The notes: generated by a model from the letters alone, not told the origin. A stretch of DNA of 37,322 bases from Deltaproteobacteria bacterium (GCA_002724675.1 PBPL01000164.1:1-37322); one strand, 5' to 3'. Counted from the first letter of the stretch, positions 22,089-32,038 are shown. Translations and numbers: made by a program.

Positions 22089-24938
22089 TTGGGCGGCTCG
22101 TCTTCCACTGATTCGGGCTGGGTAATCCGGCTTGGTGCCGAGGAAGCTCCCACACGGCGAGTAGGCTCCAAAGCAGCCCGCCTGCATCGGCTCTGTCGTC
22201 TGGGCTTTGCCGTGCCGCCCGTCGTTGTTCTCTCTACGGCGGTCCTTGAGGCCTTTGTTCGCGAGGCGGGTCTCACCGGGACGCTCTCGGATGCGGCAGA
22301 GGCCATGGCGCATGGGGATGGAGACCGGGCTCGCGCCACGGGCCGTGCGGCGGCGGAGTCGATCCGAACAGCGCCGCTACCGGTGGTCGTGGATGAGGCG
22401 TTGGTTGCTGGCCTCTGTGCACTTGAGGCGTGCACGTCGGCGGATGAAGAGCCGCTTGTGCTGGCCGTGCGCTCGTCCGCGGTGGGTGAGGACGGGGAGT
22501 CTCGTTCCCACGCAGGTCAGTACGAATCGCTGCTGAACGTCTCCGGAATCGACGCTGTTCGTGGTGCTGTTCGCGAGGTCTGGGCGTCCTGGTTCAGCGA
22601 TCGGGCGATCAGCTATCGCCTCACATCCTCGAAGGCTGTCACAGGGAGTGAAGGTGGCATGGCTGGAGCCTCGTGGTCGGGCTCGCTTGTCCCGCCCATG
22701 GCGGTTGTGCTGCAGCAGATGGTGGTGCCCCGGGCGTCGGGAATGTTGTTCACGGCCGACCCGGTGACTGGTGACAAAGGCGAGATGATGATTGAGGCGG
22801 CTCCGGGCCTCGGTGAGGCGCTCGCTCAGGCGCTGGTGCACCCCGATCTCTTCCGGGTGTCTCGCAGGGGCAGCCAGGCCCATGAACTCAGGATCTCCGA
22901 GCGGGCCATCGCGCCGAAGGAGCGGCATCTCGTACCGTCTCCGTTGGGAAGCGGGGAACTCGTGTTTCAGCCGCTGCCAGAGGCCCTCCAGTTGTCGCCT
23001 TCTCTCGACGATGACGAGGTTCTCAAGTTGGCCGGTCTCGGTCTTCGTGCTGAAGAGGAACTAGGTAGTCCGCTGGACATCGAATGGGTGCTTGATACCG
23101 ACGGCGAGCTTCACGTTCTGCAGGCTCGACCCGTGACCGGTCAGCTTCGTGGCTCTGGTCTACCTCGTGGGGGTTCACTCTTACGGTCTCGCCCCATACT
23201 GTGGACGCAGCGTTTTTCGGGTGAGCGCTGGACGGACCTGGCGACGCCCCTAGGCTGGTCGTTGGTCCAGCCAGTCCTGCACCACTTCACGCTCTGGGAG
23301 GCCGCCTCCAAGCGTTGGCTGTCCTCGTCCTTACCGACCCGCCTCTATCGCGGCAGGCCCTACTTCAACCTGTCGATCTTTCGTCATCTCGTCTTTCGGT
23401 TGCCTGGAGGAGCGCCTCCGCAGTTCATTCTGGAGATGTTCCCACCGGACGAGCAGGAGGAGCTGAGGAGCGACGGGCCCTTATTGCCCAACATGGCTTT
23501 GGTTGGCTCGATCGTCACTCAGTTGATTCGTGAGCGTCGGTGGGAGCGCTATCACTACAATTTCGTCACCAACTATCGAGAGTGGGAGGACTTTCAGCCA
23601 GGCTTTGAGGCCCGAGTACAAGCGCTGTCCCTCGCATTTACTGAGCCCGAAGAGGGACTTGGGACAGTGGAGGAGGCTCGCAATCTCATGGTGGAGTACG
23701 TAGGGCTCCATCTCCTCAGCTTGCTCTTTGCCCACCTCTCGTATGAAGCGCTCGGCCAGATGCTTCGCAGCTGGGTTGGTCTTTCGGGAGAAGTCCTTCG
23801 GTCGGCTCTCGTTGCGAACTGCGAGGACAACCAGACCTTGCGCTGCAACCGTGCCTTGTGGGCTCTAGCTGTTGTGGCCGCGTCCGATGACTCTGTGAAC
23901 GTCTACTTGACGAGCTCGCCGCAGCCATCACTCGAAGGGCTGGAGGGTCTGACTGGAGGTGCAGCGTTCCGCCAGGAACTTGACCAGTTCTTGGCTGACT
24001 ACGGCCACCGAAGTTCGGCCTCCTGGGAGATCTTTGCTCCGCGCTGGGCGGACAGTCCCGAGCTCGTCTTGCGGCTCGTCGCCGGCTATTTGAGGAACGA
24101 CTTGGTCGACGACCCGCGTCAGATGGAGCAGCGAAGGCGCTCTGATCGCGAGCAGGCGGAGCGGTTGGTTCGGAGTCGGATGGCGCGGACCCGGTGGCGG
24201 CGGCTGTTTCCCTGGCGTCAGCAGGCCTTTAATACCTTGCTGGGGATTACGCGACAGTACGTGTTGCTCCGCGAGAACCAGCGCTTCTCCTTTGATCGGC
24301 TGTTGTTGCGCTTCAAGCAGGTATTGGAGCGCATGGGAGCACTCCTGGAGCGCGACGGCCTGCTTGATGCTGGTGCAGATATCGTGTTCCTAGAGATCGA
24401 TGAGGTGTCGGCTCTGGCGCGTGGTGTTCTTCAGCTTCCAGAGGCCCGGGCTCGGATCGCCCTGCGCCGTTCGGAATTCGAGCAAAACCGTCGGGTGGAT
24501 CACCCGGACTTTCTCGAAGAAGGCGGAGAGGGTGATGTGGAGTCTGTCGCCCTTGCTGGTTCGAGTTCGTCGTTTCGTGACTTGGTGACGCTCTCTGGAC
24601 TTGCAATCTCGCCCGGGCGAGTGCGGGGGCGGGTCTGCGTCCTTCGTTCTCTCGACGACGTGCATAAGCTCAAGCCTGGCGACATTCTCGTCGCCAGGGC
24701 TGCTGACTCCGGTTGGACTCCTTTGTTTCTGACTGCTGGTGCGCTGGTGCTTGAGTTGGGCTCCATGCTTTCCCACGCTGCGGTTGTCGCGCGGGAATAT
24801 GGACTGCCGGCGATTGTTAATGTTGAAGGCGCGACGCGAATGCTCCACGATGGGATGGAAGTCACTGTGGACGGCCATCAAGGCCGGCTTTTAGTGCACC
24901 GGGCACAAAACGACCCGGAACGCCGGTACGAGATGTGA
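22089..24938 (+). CDS. PEP synthase / rifampicin phosphotransferase-like enzyme
   Basis: A 949-aa multidomain phosphotransferase. The N-terminal ATP-grasp part has GSKAARLHRLCRLGFAVPP, VRSSAVGEDGESRSHAGQYESLLNV and VVLQQMVVPRASGMLFTADPVTGDKGEMMIEAAPGLGEAL. The central domain (FNLSIFRHLVFRLPGG; FLADYGHRSSASWEIFAPRW) looks like the substrate domain of Rph-type enzymes rather than the TIM barrel of PpsA. The C-terminal swivelling domain carries the phosphorylatable His in GSMLSHAAVVAREYGLP (H896). Such enzymes move phosphate from ATP through His to a substrate, which is unknown here. The TTG start is the earliest in frame, with a poor ribosome site, so the N-terminus is uncertain. The next gene follows closely. 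Confidence 0.85.
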   Translation: MGGSSSTDSGWVIRLGAEEAPTRRVGSKAARLHRLCRLGFAVPPVVVLSTAVLEAFVREAGLTGTLSDAAEAMAHGDGDRARATGRAAAESIRTAPLPVVVDEALVAGLCALEACTSADEEPLVLAVRSSAVGEDGESRSHAGQYESLLNVSGIDAVRGAVREVWASWFSDRAISYRLTSSKAVTGSEGGMAGASWSGSLVPPMAVVLQQMVVPRASGMLFTADPVTGDKGEMMIEAAPGLGEALAQALVHPDLFRVSRRGSQAHELRISERAIAPKERHLVPSPLGSGELVFQPLPEALQLSPSLDDDEVLKLAGLGLRAEEELGSPLDIEWVLDTDGELHVLQARPVTGQLRGSGLPRGGSLLRSRPILWTQRFSGERWTDLATPLGWSLVQPVLHHFTLWEAASKRWLSSSLPTRLYRGRPYFNLSIFRHLVFRLPGGAPPQFILEMFPPDEQEELRSDGPLLPNMALVGSIVTQLIRERRWERYHYNFVTNYREWEDFQPGFEARVQALSLAFTEPEEGLGTVEEARNLMVEYVGLHLLSLLFAHLSYEALGQMLRSWVGLSGEVLRSALVANCEDNQTLRCNRALWALAVVAASDDSVNVYLTSSPQPSLEGLEGLTGGAAFRQELDQFLADYGHRSSASWEIFAPRWADSPELVLRLVAGYLRNDLVDDPRQMEQRRRSDREQAERLVRSRMARTRWRRLFPWRQQAFNTLLGITRQYVLLRENQRFSFDRLLLRFKQVLERMGALLERDGLLDAGADIVFLEIDEVSALARGVLQLPEARARIALRRSEFEQNRRVDHPDFLEEGGEGDVESVALAGSSSSFRDLVTLSGLAISPGRVRGRVCVLRSLDDVHKLKPGDILVARAADSGWTPLFLTAGALVLELGSMLSHAAVVAREYGLPAIVNVEGATRMLHDGMEVTVDGHQGRLLVHRAQNDPERRYEM

Positions 24939-24952
24939 GTGTAGAGAGGTCC

Positions 24953-26314
24953 ATGAACAACACGAAGGTTGCGCGAGTCCTTTCTTCTGTCGCAGTGGCT
25001 GTGGGCCTATGTGTTGTGCAGGGGTGTGGCTCGGCCTGGCAACCTGAGTTGTCCAACAGCCGGGCGCTGGAGGATGTGCCTGAGTACACGGAGGAAGGCC
25101 CCCTAGGCTGGGGCGACGAGGAGAGCGAAGATACGGCGACGGATGCGGTCGACGATAATATGGACTCTTCCGAGGGGCCGGGTGCTGGGGGCGAGGCCGG
25201 AGTGGTCGCCTTGGAGCCGGCTCCCGATTCCACGACGCACCACTATCGGGCCCCTCTCCTGGTCACGTTTGATTCGGATGCGACGGGAGCGACCGTCACA
25301 CTGTCAGGGCCTACGGCGGGCGAGCCCGACCACGTGATCCCGACTGATGTCCGCTGGAACGATCTCAATACTGTGGCCTCGGTGCATCCTGGCGTGTTCC
25401 TCTTGCCGTCTTCCAGCTACACGGTGACCCTGGATGTGGGCGATGCACGGCTGGACTATTCATTCACCACGTCTTCGGTGGGCGGTCCCCTGGATGAGGG
25501 CGCCTCGGTGGAAGGTAGGACCTACGCCTTGTCTCTTCAGGACGCTAGCTTGGTCTCCCCAGTTGGCCTGTCTGCTCTGGTCTCTCAGTTGCCCAGCAGT
25601 CTTGTCTGGCTCTGGGGCGTGGAAGCCGGAGCCTACGAGGACGAGTTGTCGATCTCGGTAGCCATGGGCGAAGGGGTCGATGATGGCTTCGTCCAGGATC
25701 AGTGTGTCGACGCGCGGCCTTTGGGTGGTGGCGTTGCGAGTGTTGAGCTTGACCGTTCCTACTTTTCCAACCCCTCGGGTGATCTCGAGATTCTCGTGGG
25801 AAGCCAATTGCTCGTGCTCGAAGAGGGATGGATCGATGGCGATTTCGCTGCTGACGCAACGTCGCTACTGCAGGTGGGCCTTCGCGGTTGGCTTCGAGCT
25901 AGCGACCTCGCGGACATCGCGCCGGACTCTGGCGAGGTCTGCGACTGGCTTGCCTCCGAACTCACCACGGACTGTGACAGCTGCCCGTCGGGGACTGGTC
26001 GCTGCCTCTGGGTGGAAGTCGGAGGGCTGTCGGGTACCGAGACGTCTCTGGAGCTCGTTGCGGAGGCGGATGAGCAAGAAAGTGAGGATCTGGATGACTC
26101 GGCGTCCGACGGTGGCGACGTCCCGGGCACGACGGGCGATCCCGATGGCACGGGCGGAACCGACACGAGCCCGCCCGATGACGAGGACTGTGGGAGCCCC
26201 CAATACGATCCATTTGCGTGCTCCATTGGGGCGAATGCTCAGCCCTCTGGGATGACCTTGTTGTTGCTGCTGTCTTGTGGCGCACTCTCCCTACGAAGCC
26301 GCCGACACCCCTAG
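24953..26314 (+). CDS. Lipoprotein with an additional C-terminal sorting-like tail
   Basis: A 453-aa protein. The ATG at 24953 has AGAGAGG 5 bases before the spacer; a GTG at 24935 overlapping the previous stop is less likely. The lipobox is VQGC (C25). An acidic linker leads to Ig/fibronectin-like beta segments (HHYRAPLLVTFDSDATGATVTLSGP, SSSYTVTLDVGDARLDYSFTT). A Glu/Asp/Gly/Thr/Pro linker follows, and the end is a Cys-containing stretch, a hydrophobic run (MTLLLLLSCGALSL) and Arg cluster RSRRHP. That layout resembles MYXO-CTERM/GlyGly-CTERM sorting tails. Two localisation signals on one protein would be unusual. Function unknown. Confidence 0.78.
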   Translation: MNNTKVARVLSSVAVAVGLCVVQGCGSAWQPELSNSRALEDVPEYTEEGPLGWGDEESEDTATDAVDDNMDSSEGPGAGGEAGVVALEPAPDSTTHHYRAPLLVTFDSDATGATVTLSGPTAGEPDHVIPTDVRWNDLNTVASVHPGVFLLPSSSYTVTLDVGDARLDYSFTTSSVGGPLDEGASVEGRTYALSLQDASLVSPVGLSALVSQLPSSLVWLWGVEAGAYEDELSISVAMGEGVDDGFVQDQCVDARPLGGGVASVELDRSYFSNPSGDLEILVGSQLLVLEEGWIDGDFAADATSLLQVGLRGWLRASDLADIAPDSGEVCDWLASELTTDCDSCPSGTGRCLWVEVGGLSGTETSLELVAEADEQESEDLDDSASDGGDVPGTTGDPDGTGGTDTSPPDDEDCGSPQYDPFACSIGANAQPSGMTLLLLLSCGALSLRSRRHP

Positions 26315-26692
26315 TCCAGATGTACAGTTCAGATCGAAGCTTCGTCTTGCGGGGCTGGGAGATTTGGTGGTCCGTGTATTCGTCGGGCCTCGATAGCCCT
26401 CCTCCACCCAAGTTTATCTTTTTCCGGCCCCTTGGCTCTGTCGCAAGCTATTGAAAATATTTAGAAATATGCTCGTTCTTGTGAAAACGAAGAACCAGGC
26501 CGCGGTGACCACTGGCATGGAGGGGCAGTTGGTCCTAACGTAGATAGGTATAGGGCCCTGACGGACCTCGATGGGTCCCCGGTTCTTTGGTAGCTCGGGC
26601 GAGTGAATCCAGAGGAACTAGGGCGCCGTTTCCTCCTCAATGCCACTCCCCGACTGTCCGATAAGTCCGGTAGAGGGTTGGAGGTTTTTGCC
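26315..26692 (+). promoter_or_regulatory. 378-bp leader of the prkA operon
   Basis: No gene is supported here; a frame open upstream of the prkA ATG lacks family support. The first part has a 10-bp palindrome CGAAGCTTCG (26335-26344). The middle (26440-26475) is distinctly A/T-rich and contains a perfect dyad ATATTT-AG-AAATAT (26457-26470), a plausible operator or promoter element. A TGGCAT...GGCA string near 26513 looks like a sigma-54 site but its spacing is one base short. The prkA ribosome site (TTGGAGG, about 8 bases before the ATG) closes the region. Confidence 0.45.
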
Positions 26693-28729
26693 ATGGGGAC
26701 AGGTAGCTCGATCATCTCGCTCATCCAGAACAACCAGGATCTGGAAGGCTTCCGGGATCTGTGTTGGCGAGGTTCGTTCTCGGAATACCTGGACCTAATT
26801 CAGAAGCGACCAGAGGTCACTCGTACTGCCTGGCGTCGCATGTACGACATGGTGATGACCTACGGCACATCGGAGTACGTGGAGTTCAAGAAGCGGATCA
26901 CTCACTACAACTTCTTCGATGACCCCATCGATGACGGCAAAGACGCCATCTACGGTATCGATGTTCAGCTCGAGAAGCTCCTGCAAGTGTTCAAGTCAGC
27001 GGCGCGGGGCTATGGCCCCGAACGCCGGGTCTTGTTGCTCCATGGCCCGGTGGGCTCGGCCAAGTCGACCATCGTTCGCATGCTCAAGAAGGGACTCGAG
27101 GAATACAGCCGCACTGAAGAGGGGGCCCTCTACTCCTTCTCTTGGCGCGACGACGAGGAGGAGGGTGGTTGGATTGATTGTCCGATGCACGAAGATCCCT
27201 TGCACCTCATCCCAGAGGAGTTCCGGGCGCAGGTGGCCAGTGAGCTGAACCGCAACAGCAAGTCGGAGTTCGAGGTCGCCATCAAGGGCGAGCTGTGTCC
27301 TGTTTGTCGCTTCATGTATCGCCGGAAGCTCATGGAGCACGATGGTGACTGGTCGCAGGTCGTGCAGGACGTGCAGGTCCGACGGTTGCTGCTGTCGGAG
27401 AAGGACCGCGTCGGCATTGGCACCTTCCAGCCGAAGGACGAAAAGAACCAGGACTCCACTGAGCTGACCGGTGACATCAACTACCGAAAGATCGCGATCT
27501 ACGGATCCGATTCGGATCCTCGTGCGTTCAACTTCGATGGCGAATTCAACATCGCCAACCGCGGCATCATTGAGTTTGTCGAGGTGCTCAAGCTCGACGT
27601 GGCCTTTCTCTACGACCTGTTGACGGCGAGCCAGGAGCACCGCATCAAGCCCAAGAAGTTTGCGCAGTGTGACATCGACGAGGTCATCATTGGGCACACC
27701 AACGAGCCGGAGTACCGCAAGCTCCAAAACAATGAGTTCATGGAGGCATTGCGCGATCGGACCATTCGCATCGATGTCCCCTACTGCACCCGGCTGGATA
27801 ACGAGCAGCGGATCTACCGAAAGGACTTCAGTGAGGAGTCCGTCGCTTCGAAGCACATCGCGCCCCACACGATAGAGATGGCGTCCATGTGGGCGATCTT
27901 GACGCGTCTCGAGGACCCCAAGAAGGGCAACCTGACACTTCTGCAGAAGCTCAAGCTCTACAACGGCCGCGCGATCCCGGGCTTCACCGAGGACAACGTC
28001 AAGGAACTTCGAAAGGACAGCAAGCGAGAGGGGATGGAGGGCGTCTCGCCCCGATATATCCAGGACAAGATCAGCAATGCGTTGGTTCGGGACACCCACG
28101 ACTGCATCAACCCCTTCATGGTGCTCAAGGAGTTGGAGGGCGGCCTGAAGAATCACTCGCTCATCGCTGATGAAGAGACCCGCAAGCGATATCGGGAGCT
28201 CCTCGGCGAGGTGAAGAAGGAATACGAGAACATCGTCAAGACCGAGGTGCAGAAGGCGATCTCGGCTGATGAGGAAGCGATCTCCAGGCTGTGCGGCAAC
28301 TACGTGGACAACATCAAGGCCTACACTCAGAAAGAGAAGATCAAGAACAGCTTTACGGGCTCGTACGATGAGCCCGATGAGCGTCTGATGCGCTCCATCG
28401 AGGAGAAGATCGAGATCCCCGAGGCTCGCAAGGACGACTTCCGACGTGAGGTGATGAACTTCATTGGGGCGCTCTCGCTTGAGGGCAAGACCTTTGACTA
28501 TCGAAGCAACGAGCGACTGCACCGCGCCTTGGAGTCCAAGCTGTTCGAGGATCAGAAAGACTCCATCAAGCTGAGCAGCTTGGTCAGCAATGTCGTGGAC
28601 GATGACACTCAGGCCAAGATCGAGGTGGTCCGAACGCGCCTCATTCGCGACTACAAGTATTGCGAGATCTGTGCGTCGGACGTGTTGAGCTACGTGGCAT
28701 CGATCTTTGCTCGGGGAGACAGCGAGTAG
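26693..28729 (+). CDS. prkA: PrkA-type AAA+ serine protein kinase (YeaG family)
   Basis: A 678-aa cytoplasmic protein. The N-terminal AAA+ module has Walker [10 protein letters not shown] (118-126), and the family-typical segment [15 protein letters not shown]...[15 protein letters not shown] lies downstream. The C-terminal half is the PrkA domain ([17 protein letters not shown]...[20 protein letters not shown]...[22 protein letters not shown]). PrkA/YeaG acts in stationary-phase, sporulation and nitrogen-starvation responses; kinase or protease-like activity is still debated. The start at [10 protein letters not shown] is fixed by a good ribosome site. First gene of the conserved prkA-yeaH-spoVR operon. 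Confidence 0.96.
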   Translation: MGTGSSIISLIQNNQDLEGFRDLCWRGSFSEYLDLIQKRPEVTRTAWRRMYDMVMTYGTSEYVEFKKRITHYNFFDDPIDDGKDAIYGIDVQLEKLLQVFKSAARGYGPERRVLLLHGPVGSAKSTIVRMLKKGLEEYSRTEEGALYSFSWRDDEEEGGWIDCPMHEDPLHLIPEEFRAQVASELNRNSKSEFEVAIKGELCPVCRFMYRRKLMEHDGDWSQVVQDVQVRRLLLSEKDRVGIGTFQPKDEKNQDSTELTGDINYRKIAIYGSDSDPRAFNFDGEFNIANRGIIEFVEVLKLDVAFLYDLLTASQEHRIKPKKFAQCDIDEVIIGHTNEPEYRKLQNNEFMEALRDRTIRIDVPYCTRLDNEQRIYRKDFSEESVASKHIAPHTIEMASMWAILTRLEDPKKGNLTLLQKLKLYNGRAIPGFTEDNVKELRKDSKREGMEGVSPRYIQDKISNALVRDTHDCINPFMVLKELEGGLKNHSLIADEETRKRYRELLGEVKKEYENIVKTEVQKAISADEEAISRLCGNYVDNIKAYTQKEKIKNSFTGSYDEPDERLMRSIEEKIEIPEARKDDFRREVMNFIGALSLEGKTFDYRSNERLHRALESKLFEDQKDSIKLSSLVSNVVDDDTQAKIEVVRTRLIRDYKYCEICASDVLSYVASIFARGDSE

Positions 28730-28760
28730 CGCAATCTGGGGGAACGGGAAGGGGCCTACG

Positions 28761-29867
28761 GTGATCAGCAAGATCGAGCGCGATGTGGGCCGCTTTCGGC
28801 AGATCGTCAGGGGCCGCATCCGCCGTGATCTCAAGAAGTACATGTCGTCCGGTGAGCTGATCGGACGCAAGGGGAAGGACTTCGTCTCGATCCCGCTTCC
28901 ACAGATTCAGCTCCCTCGGCTCCGGTTTGGTGACAACGACGATCAGGGTGTGGGCTCTGGTGATGGCGAGGCAGGCGATGCGCTCGGTCAAGAGGAGGAA
29001 GGGGATGGTGCGGGCAAGGCTGGCAATCAGCCGGGACAGCACATCTTGGAAGTTGAGGTCACGATCGAGGAGCTGGCCGAGATCATGGGCGAGGAGCTGG
29101 AGCTACCGAATATCGAGCCGCGGGGCGCGAAGAACGTGGACGCCAAGAAGGACCGCTACACCAAGATCGCTACCGTGGGGCCCGATGCACTGCGACACGG
29201 CAGAAGGACCTATCGGCAGGCCTTGGCCCGGCAGATCGCCTCGGGCACGTATCGGCCGGATGACCCGAGGGTGGTCCCCATGCGTGCGGACATGCGCTTC
29301 CGCTCTTGGAAAGAGGATGTTCGACCTGAACGGAATGCTGTGGTGATCTACATGATGGATGTCTCTGGCTCCATGGGGGATGAGCAGAAGGAGATCGTCC
29401 GCATGGAGGCCTTCTGGATCGACACTTGGCTCTCATCGCAGTACGACGGTCTCGATACCCGCTTCATCATTCACGATGCGGCTGCTCGGGAAGTCGATCG
29501 GGAGACGTTCTTTCACACACGAGAGAGCGGGGGCACCCTCATCTCGACCGCTTACAAGCTCTGTCTGAAGATGATCGAGGAGGACTATCCTTCTAGTGAG
29601 TGGAACATCTACCCGTTCCACTTCAGCGACGGAGACAACTGGAGTGGCTCGGACACTCGCGCTTCGGTCCAGATGGTCCGGGAGCAGATGCTGCCGCGGG
29701 TCAATGCGTTTTGTTACGGCCAGGTCGAGTCCGAATACGGCAGCGGCCAGTTCATGAACGACCTGCAGGAGGCGTTCGGTGACGAAGAGGCGGTGATTCT
29801 CAGTCACATTGCAGACAAGGACGCTGTCATGGCGTCCATTAAGACCTTTCTCGGGAGAGGTCGCTGA
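28761..29867 (+). CDS. yeaH: DUF444 / YeaH-YhbH family protein with VWA domain
   Basis: A 368-aa protein from GTG 28761 ([20 protein letters not shown]), with AAGGGG 8 bases upstream. The N-terminal part is basic, with a Gly/Asp/Glu-rich linker ([20 protein letters not shown]). The C-terminal half is a von Willebrand A-like domain with MIDAS DVSGSMG (about 200-206), [23 protein letters not shown] and [13 protein letters not shown]. YeaH works with YeaG/PrkA in starvation responses. It lies 31 bases after prkA and 2 bases before spoVR. Confidence 0.95.
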   Translation: MISKIERDVGRFRQIVRGRIRRDLKKYMSSGELIGRKGKDFVSIPLPQIQLPRLRFGDNDDQGVGSGDGEAGDALGQEEEGDGAGKAGNQPGQHILEVEVTIEELAEIMGEELELPNIEPRGAKNVDAKKDRYTKIATVGPDALRHGRRTYRQALARQIASGTYRPDDPRVVPMRADMRFRSWKEDVRPERNAVVIYMMDVSGSMGDEQKEIVRMEAFWIDTWLSSQYDGLDTRFIIHDAAAREVDRETFFHTRESGGTLISTAYKLCLKMIEEDYPSSEWNIYPFHFSDGDNWSGSDTRASVQMVREQMLPRVNAFCYGQVESEYGSGQFMNDLQEAFGDEEAVILSHIADKDAVMASIKTFLGRGR

Positions 29868-29869
29868 TC

Positions 29870-31507
29870 ATGTCCACCTCTACCGACCTGTTCGAGATCC
29901 GATTCCGCAAGGGGCTCCCGGAGCAGCTGCGAGAGATGCAGGCTCAGGTTGAGCAGGTGGCTCGGGACGCCGGCCTCGACTTCTACAAGACGGTCTTCGA
30001 GATGGTCAGCCCCAAAGAGATGTCGATGCTGGCCGCTTACGGGGGATTTCCCACCCGGTACCCCCACTGGCGCTTCGGTATGGAGTTCGAGCAGCTGCAC
30101 AAGTCCTACTCATACGGTCTCTCGAAGATCTACGAGATGGTCATCAACACGGACCCTTGTTACGCGTATCTGATGGATGCCAACGCACTCATGGACCAGA
30201 AATTAGTGATGGCTCATGTGTATGGCCACTGCGACTTCTTCAAGAACAACATGTGGTTCCAGCACACGAACCGCCGGATGATCGATGCGATGGCCAACCA
30301 CGCGACTCGAGTTCGCAGGTTGATCGATCGCCTGGGCGCTGAGCGGGTCGAGGAGTTCATCGACTGCTGTCTGTCGGTGGAGAACCTCATCGACATTCAC
30401 GCTGCAGCGATCCGCCGCCAGCCTCGCAGTGACGACGCCATGCTTGAGAGCCTCCGGGAGGCCGCTCGAGATGGCGAGGAGCCCGGACTTCCTGCCGCCG
30501 AGCACTTCAAGGTTGACGTGGATCACTCGTACATGGATGGCTACATCAATCCACCCGAAGAGGTGTTGGCGATGCGGGAGGAAGCGCTGCAGAGAAGCAT
30601 GGAGCCGCGTCCCATTCCCGAGCGTCCCGAGCGTGATGTGCTGGGCTTCATCCTTGCGCACGCCCCGCTGCATGATTGGGAGGCCGAGGTGCTGGCGATC
30701 ATCCGGGAAGAGGCCATGTACTTCGCTCCTCAAGGGCAGACCAAGATCATGAATGAAGGCTGGGCAACGTTCTGGCACACGCGACTGATGACCGAGGAGT
30801 TGGCGACCGCTGCTGAGATTGTCGACTACGCCGACCACCACAGCGGAACGGTTGCCATGACGCCCTACCGACTCAACCCCTACAAGCTGGGTCTCGAGCT
30901 CTTTCGTGACATAGAGCACCGCTGGGACACTGGCCGCCACGGGCCCGACTACGAGAACTGTGATGATCTAGAGAAGCGGAAGAACTGGTTCGTGGACGAG
31001 CAGGGGGGCATCGAGAAAATCTTCGGGGTACGCCGCATCTACAACGATCTGCAGTTTGTCGATGCCTTTCTGACCGAAGAGTTCTGCCGCGAACATGGCT
31101 TCTTTACCTACGGCAAAGACAAGACATCGGGTGAGTTCGTGGTCGAGAGCCGTGAGTTCTCTGAGGTGAAAGAGCGCCTGCTGGGACAACTCACCAACTT
31201 TGGTCAGCCCATTGTCGATGTAGTGGATGGCAACTTTGAGAATCGAGGGGAGCTTCTGCTTGCCCATACCCATACCGGTGCTGACCTCCAGATGGACTGG
31301 GCGGAGACGACGCTCGCCAATCTGGTTCGCCTGTGGAAGCGACCCGTGTGCATTCAGACTCAGCTGGGAGGCCGCCCGATTCTGATCCGGCACGATGGAA
31401 CGGAGCCTAGCCGTGTATTCCTGGACCGCAGCGAAGAGCGGCCCGCTCCCGATGCGGCGAAGGAAGAGGGCGCAGCCGATGATGGTGGGGAGACGAGCAG
31501 ACCGTGA
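29870..31507 (+). CDS. spoVR: SpoVR family protein
   Basis: A 545-aa protein matching SpoVR/YcgB along its length: FGMEFEQLHKSYSYGLSKIYEMVINTDPCYAYLMDAN, VMAHVYGHCDFFKNNMWF, LGFILAHAPLHDWEAEVLAIIREEAMYFAPQGQTKIMNEGWATFWH, NPYKLGLELFRDIEHRWD and VVDGNFENRGELLLAHTHTGADLQMDWA. It is named for spore cortex formation in Bacillus but is widespread in non-sporulating proteobacteria beside prkA and yeaH. The acidic C-terminal tail is slightly longer than usual. The ATG follows yeaH by 2 bases; the stop overlaps the next GTG. Confidence 0.96.
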   Translation: MSTSTDLFEIRFRKGLPEQLREMQAQVEQVARDAGLDFYKTVFEMVSPKEMSMLAAYGGFPTRYPHWRFGMEFEQLHKSYSYGLSKIYEMVINTDPCYAYLMDANALMDQKLVMAHVYGHCDFFKNNMWFQHTNRRMIDAMANHATRVRRLIDRLGAERVEEFIDCCLSVENLIDIHAAAIRRQPRSDDAMLESLREAARDGEEPGLPAAEHFKVDVDHSYMDGYINPPEEVLAMREEALQRSMEPRPIPERPERDVLGFILAHAPLHDWEAEVLAIIREEAMYFAPQGQTKIMNEGWATFWHTRLMTEELATAAEIVDYADHHSGTVAMTPYRLNPYKLGLELFRDIEHRWDTGRHGPDYENCDDLEKRKNWFVDEQGGIEKIFGVRRIYNDLQFVDAFLTEEFCREHGFFTYGKDKTSGEFVVESREFSEVKERLLGQLTNFGQPIVDVVDGNFENRGELLLAHTHTGADLQMDWAETTLANLVRLWKRPVCIQTQLGGRPILIRHDGTEPSRVFLDRSEERPAPDAAKEEGAADDGGETSRP

Positions 31508-31974
31508 GCTTGGGAGAACAATTGATTGATGCGTTGCGCTCGGGGGCTTCGGGTGAGGTGTCGTCCGAGGCAGACGGCATGCGAGTGAAGGCAGAGGTGG
31601 TGGGGAGTGGACCCTACGGTTCCGATCTCCGCGCGCTAGAAGTGGAGCGTACGGCCCCTCTCGGAGACACTCGAAAAGCTGGTCGATTGAGTGAGGCAGT
31701 CGAAGCCATTGGGGACCGCCTCACCTATCTGCCCGAAAAGCTCGAGGTGCTCGAGTCGGACGGAGGCTCGGGTCGTGCCGTACTCCGCACACGCAGGAAG
31801 CAGGTTCAGGGCCGGGAGTATTACGAGGTTCAGGTGGACGGCGGCGACCGGGTCGATGTCCGGCGGTACCGGGGGCGCTCAGAGTCCGGTGGTAGAGACG
31901 CCGTCGTCGAGAACTTCGGGCACGGAGTCCTTCGCCGCTTGGTGGATGACCTGGGCGAGATTCTCTCCGACTGA
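31504..31974 (+). CDS. Fourth gene of the prkA operon (unknown function)
   Basis: A 156-aa protein whose GTG overlaps the spoVR stop by 4 bases (GTGA), so translation is coupled. It is a compact, charged, mixed alpha/beta cytoplasmic protein (MRVKAEVVGSGPYGSDLRALEVERTA, KAGRLSEAVEAIGDRLTYLPEKLEVLE, REYYEVQVDGGDRVDVRRYRG) with no membrane segment. I do not recognise the family. Its position suggests a role with PrkA/YeaH/SpoVR. Confidence 0.8.
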   Translation: MSLGEQLIDALRSGASGEVSSEADGMRVKAEVVGSGPYGSDLRALEVERTAPLGDTRKAGRLSEAVEAIGDRLTYLPEKLEVLESDGGSGRAVLRTRRKQVQGREYYEVQVDGGDRVDVRRYRGRSESGGRDAVVENFGHGVLRRLVDDLGEILSD

Positions 31975-32038
31975 GGTTCTCTAGGAGGCATGTTGGTCTG
32001 CCCCAGGATCACAGGAGCCTGGGGTGCTCTGACCTCAG
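31971..32038. terminator. Nested hairpin between convergent genes, including both stop codons
   Basis: An inner stem CCCCAGG (32001-32007) with CCTGGGG (32018-32024) lies inside an outer inverted repeat CTGAGG (31971-31976) and CCTCAG (32033-32038). The outer arms contain the TGA stop codons of the two convergent genes. It probably works in both directions. No T run. Confidence 0.6.

Noticed and set aside
26510-26530. Possible sigma-54 promoter before prkA
   Set aside because: GG and GC elements are present but spaced one base too close, so I do not call it.
26603-26692. 30-residue N-terminal extension of PrkA
   Set aside because: A strong ribosome site precedes the ATG at 26693, where family similarity begins.
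26996-28870. 624-codon minus-strand reading frame opposite prkA
   Set aside because: Same reason: the plus strand encodes clear PrkA, and the antisense product looks like a Leu/Val/Asp-rich shadow.
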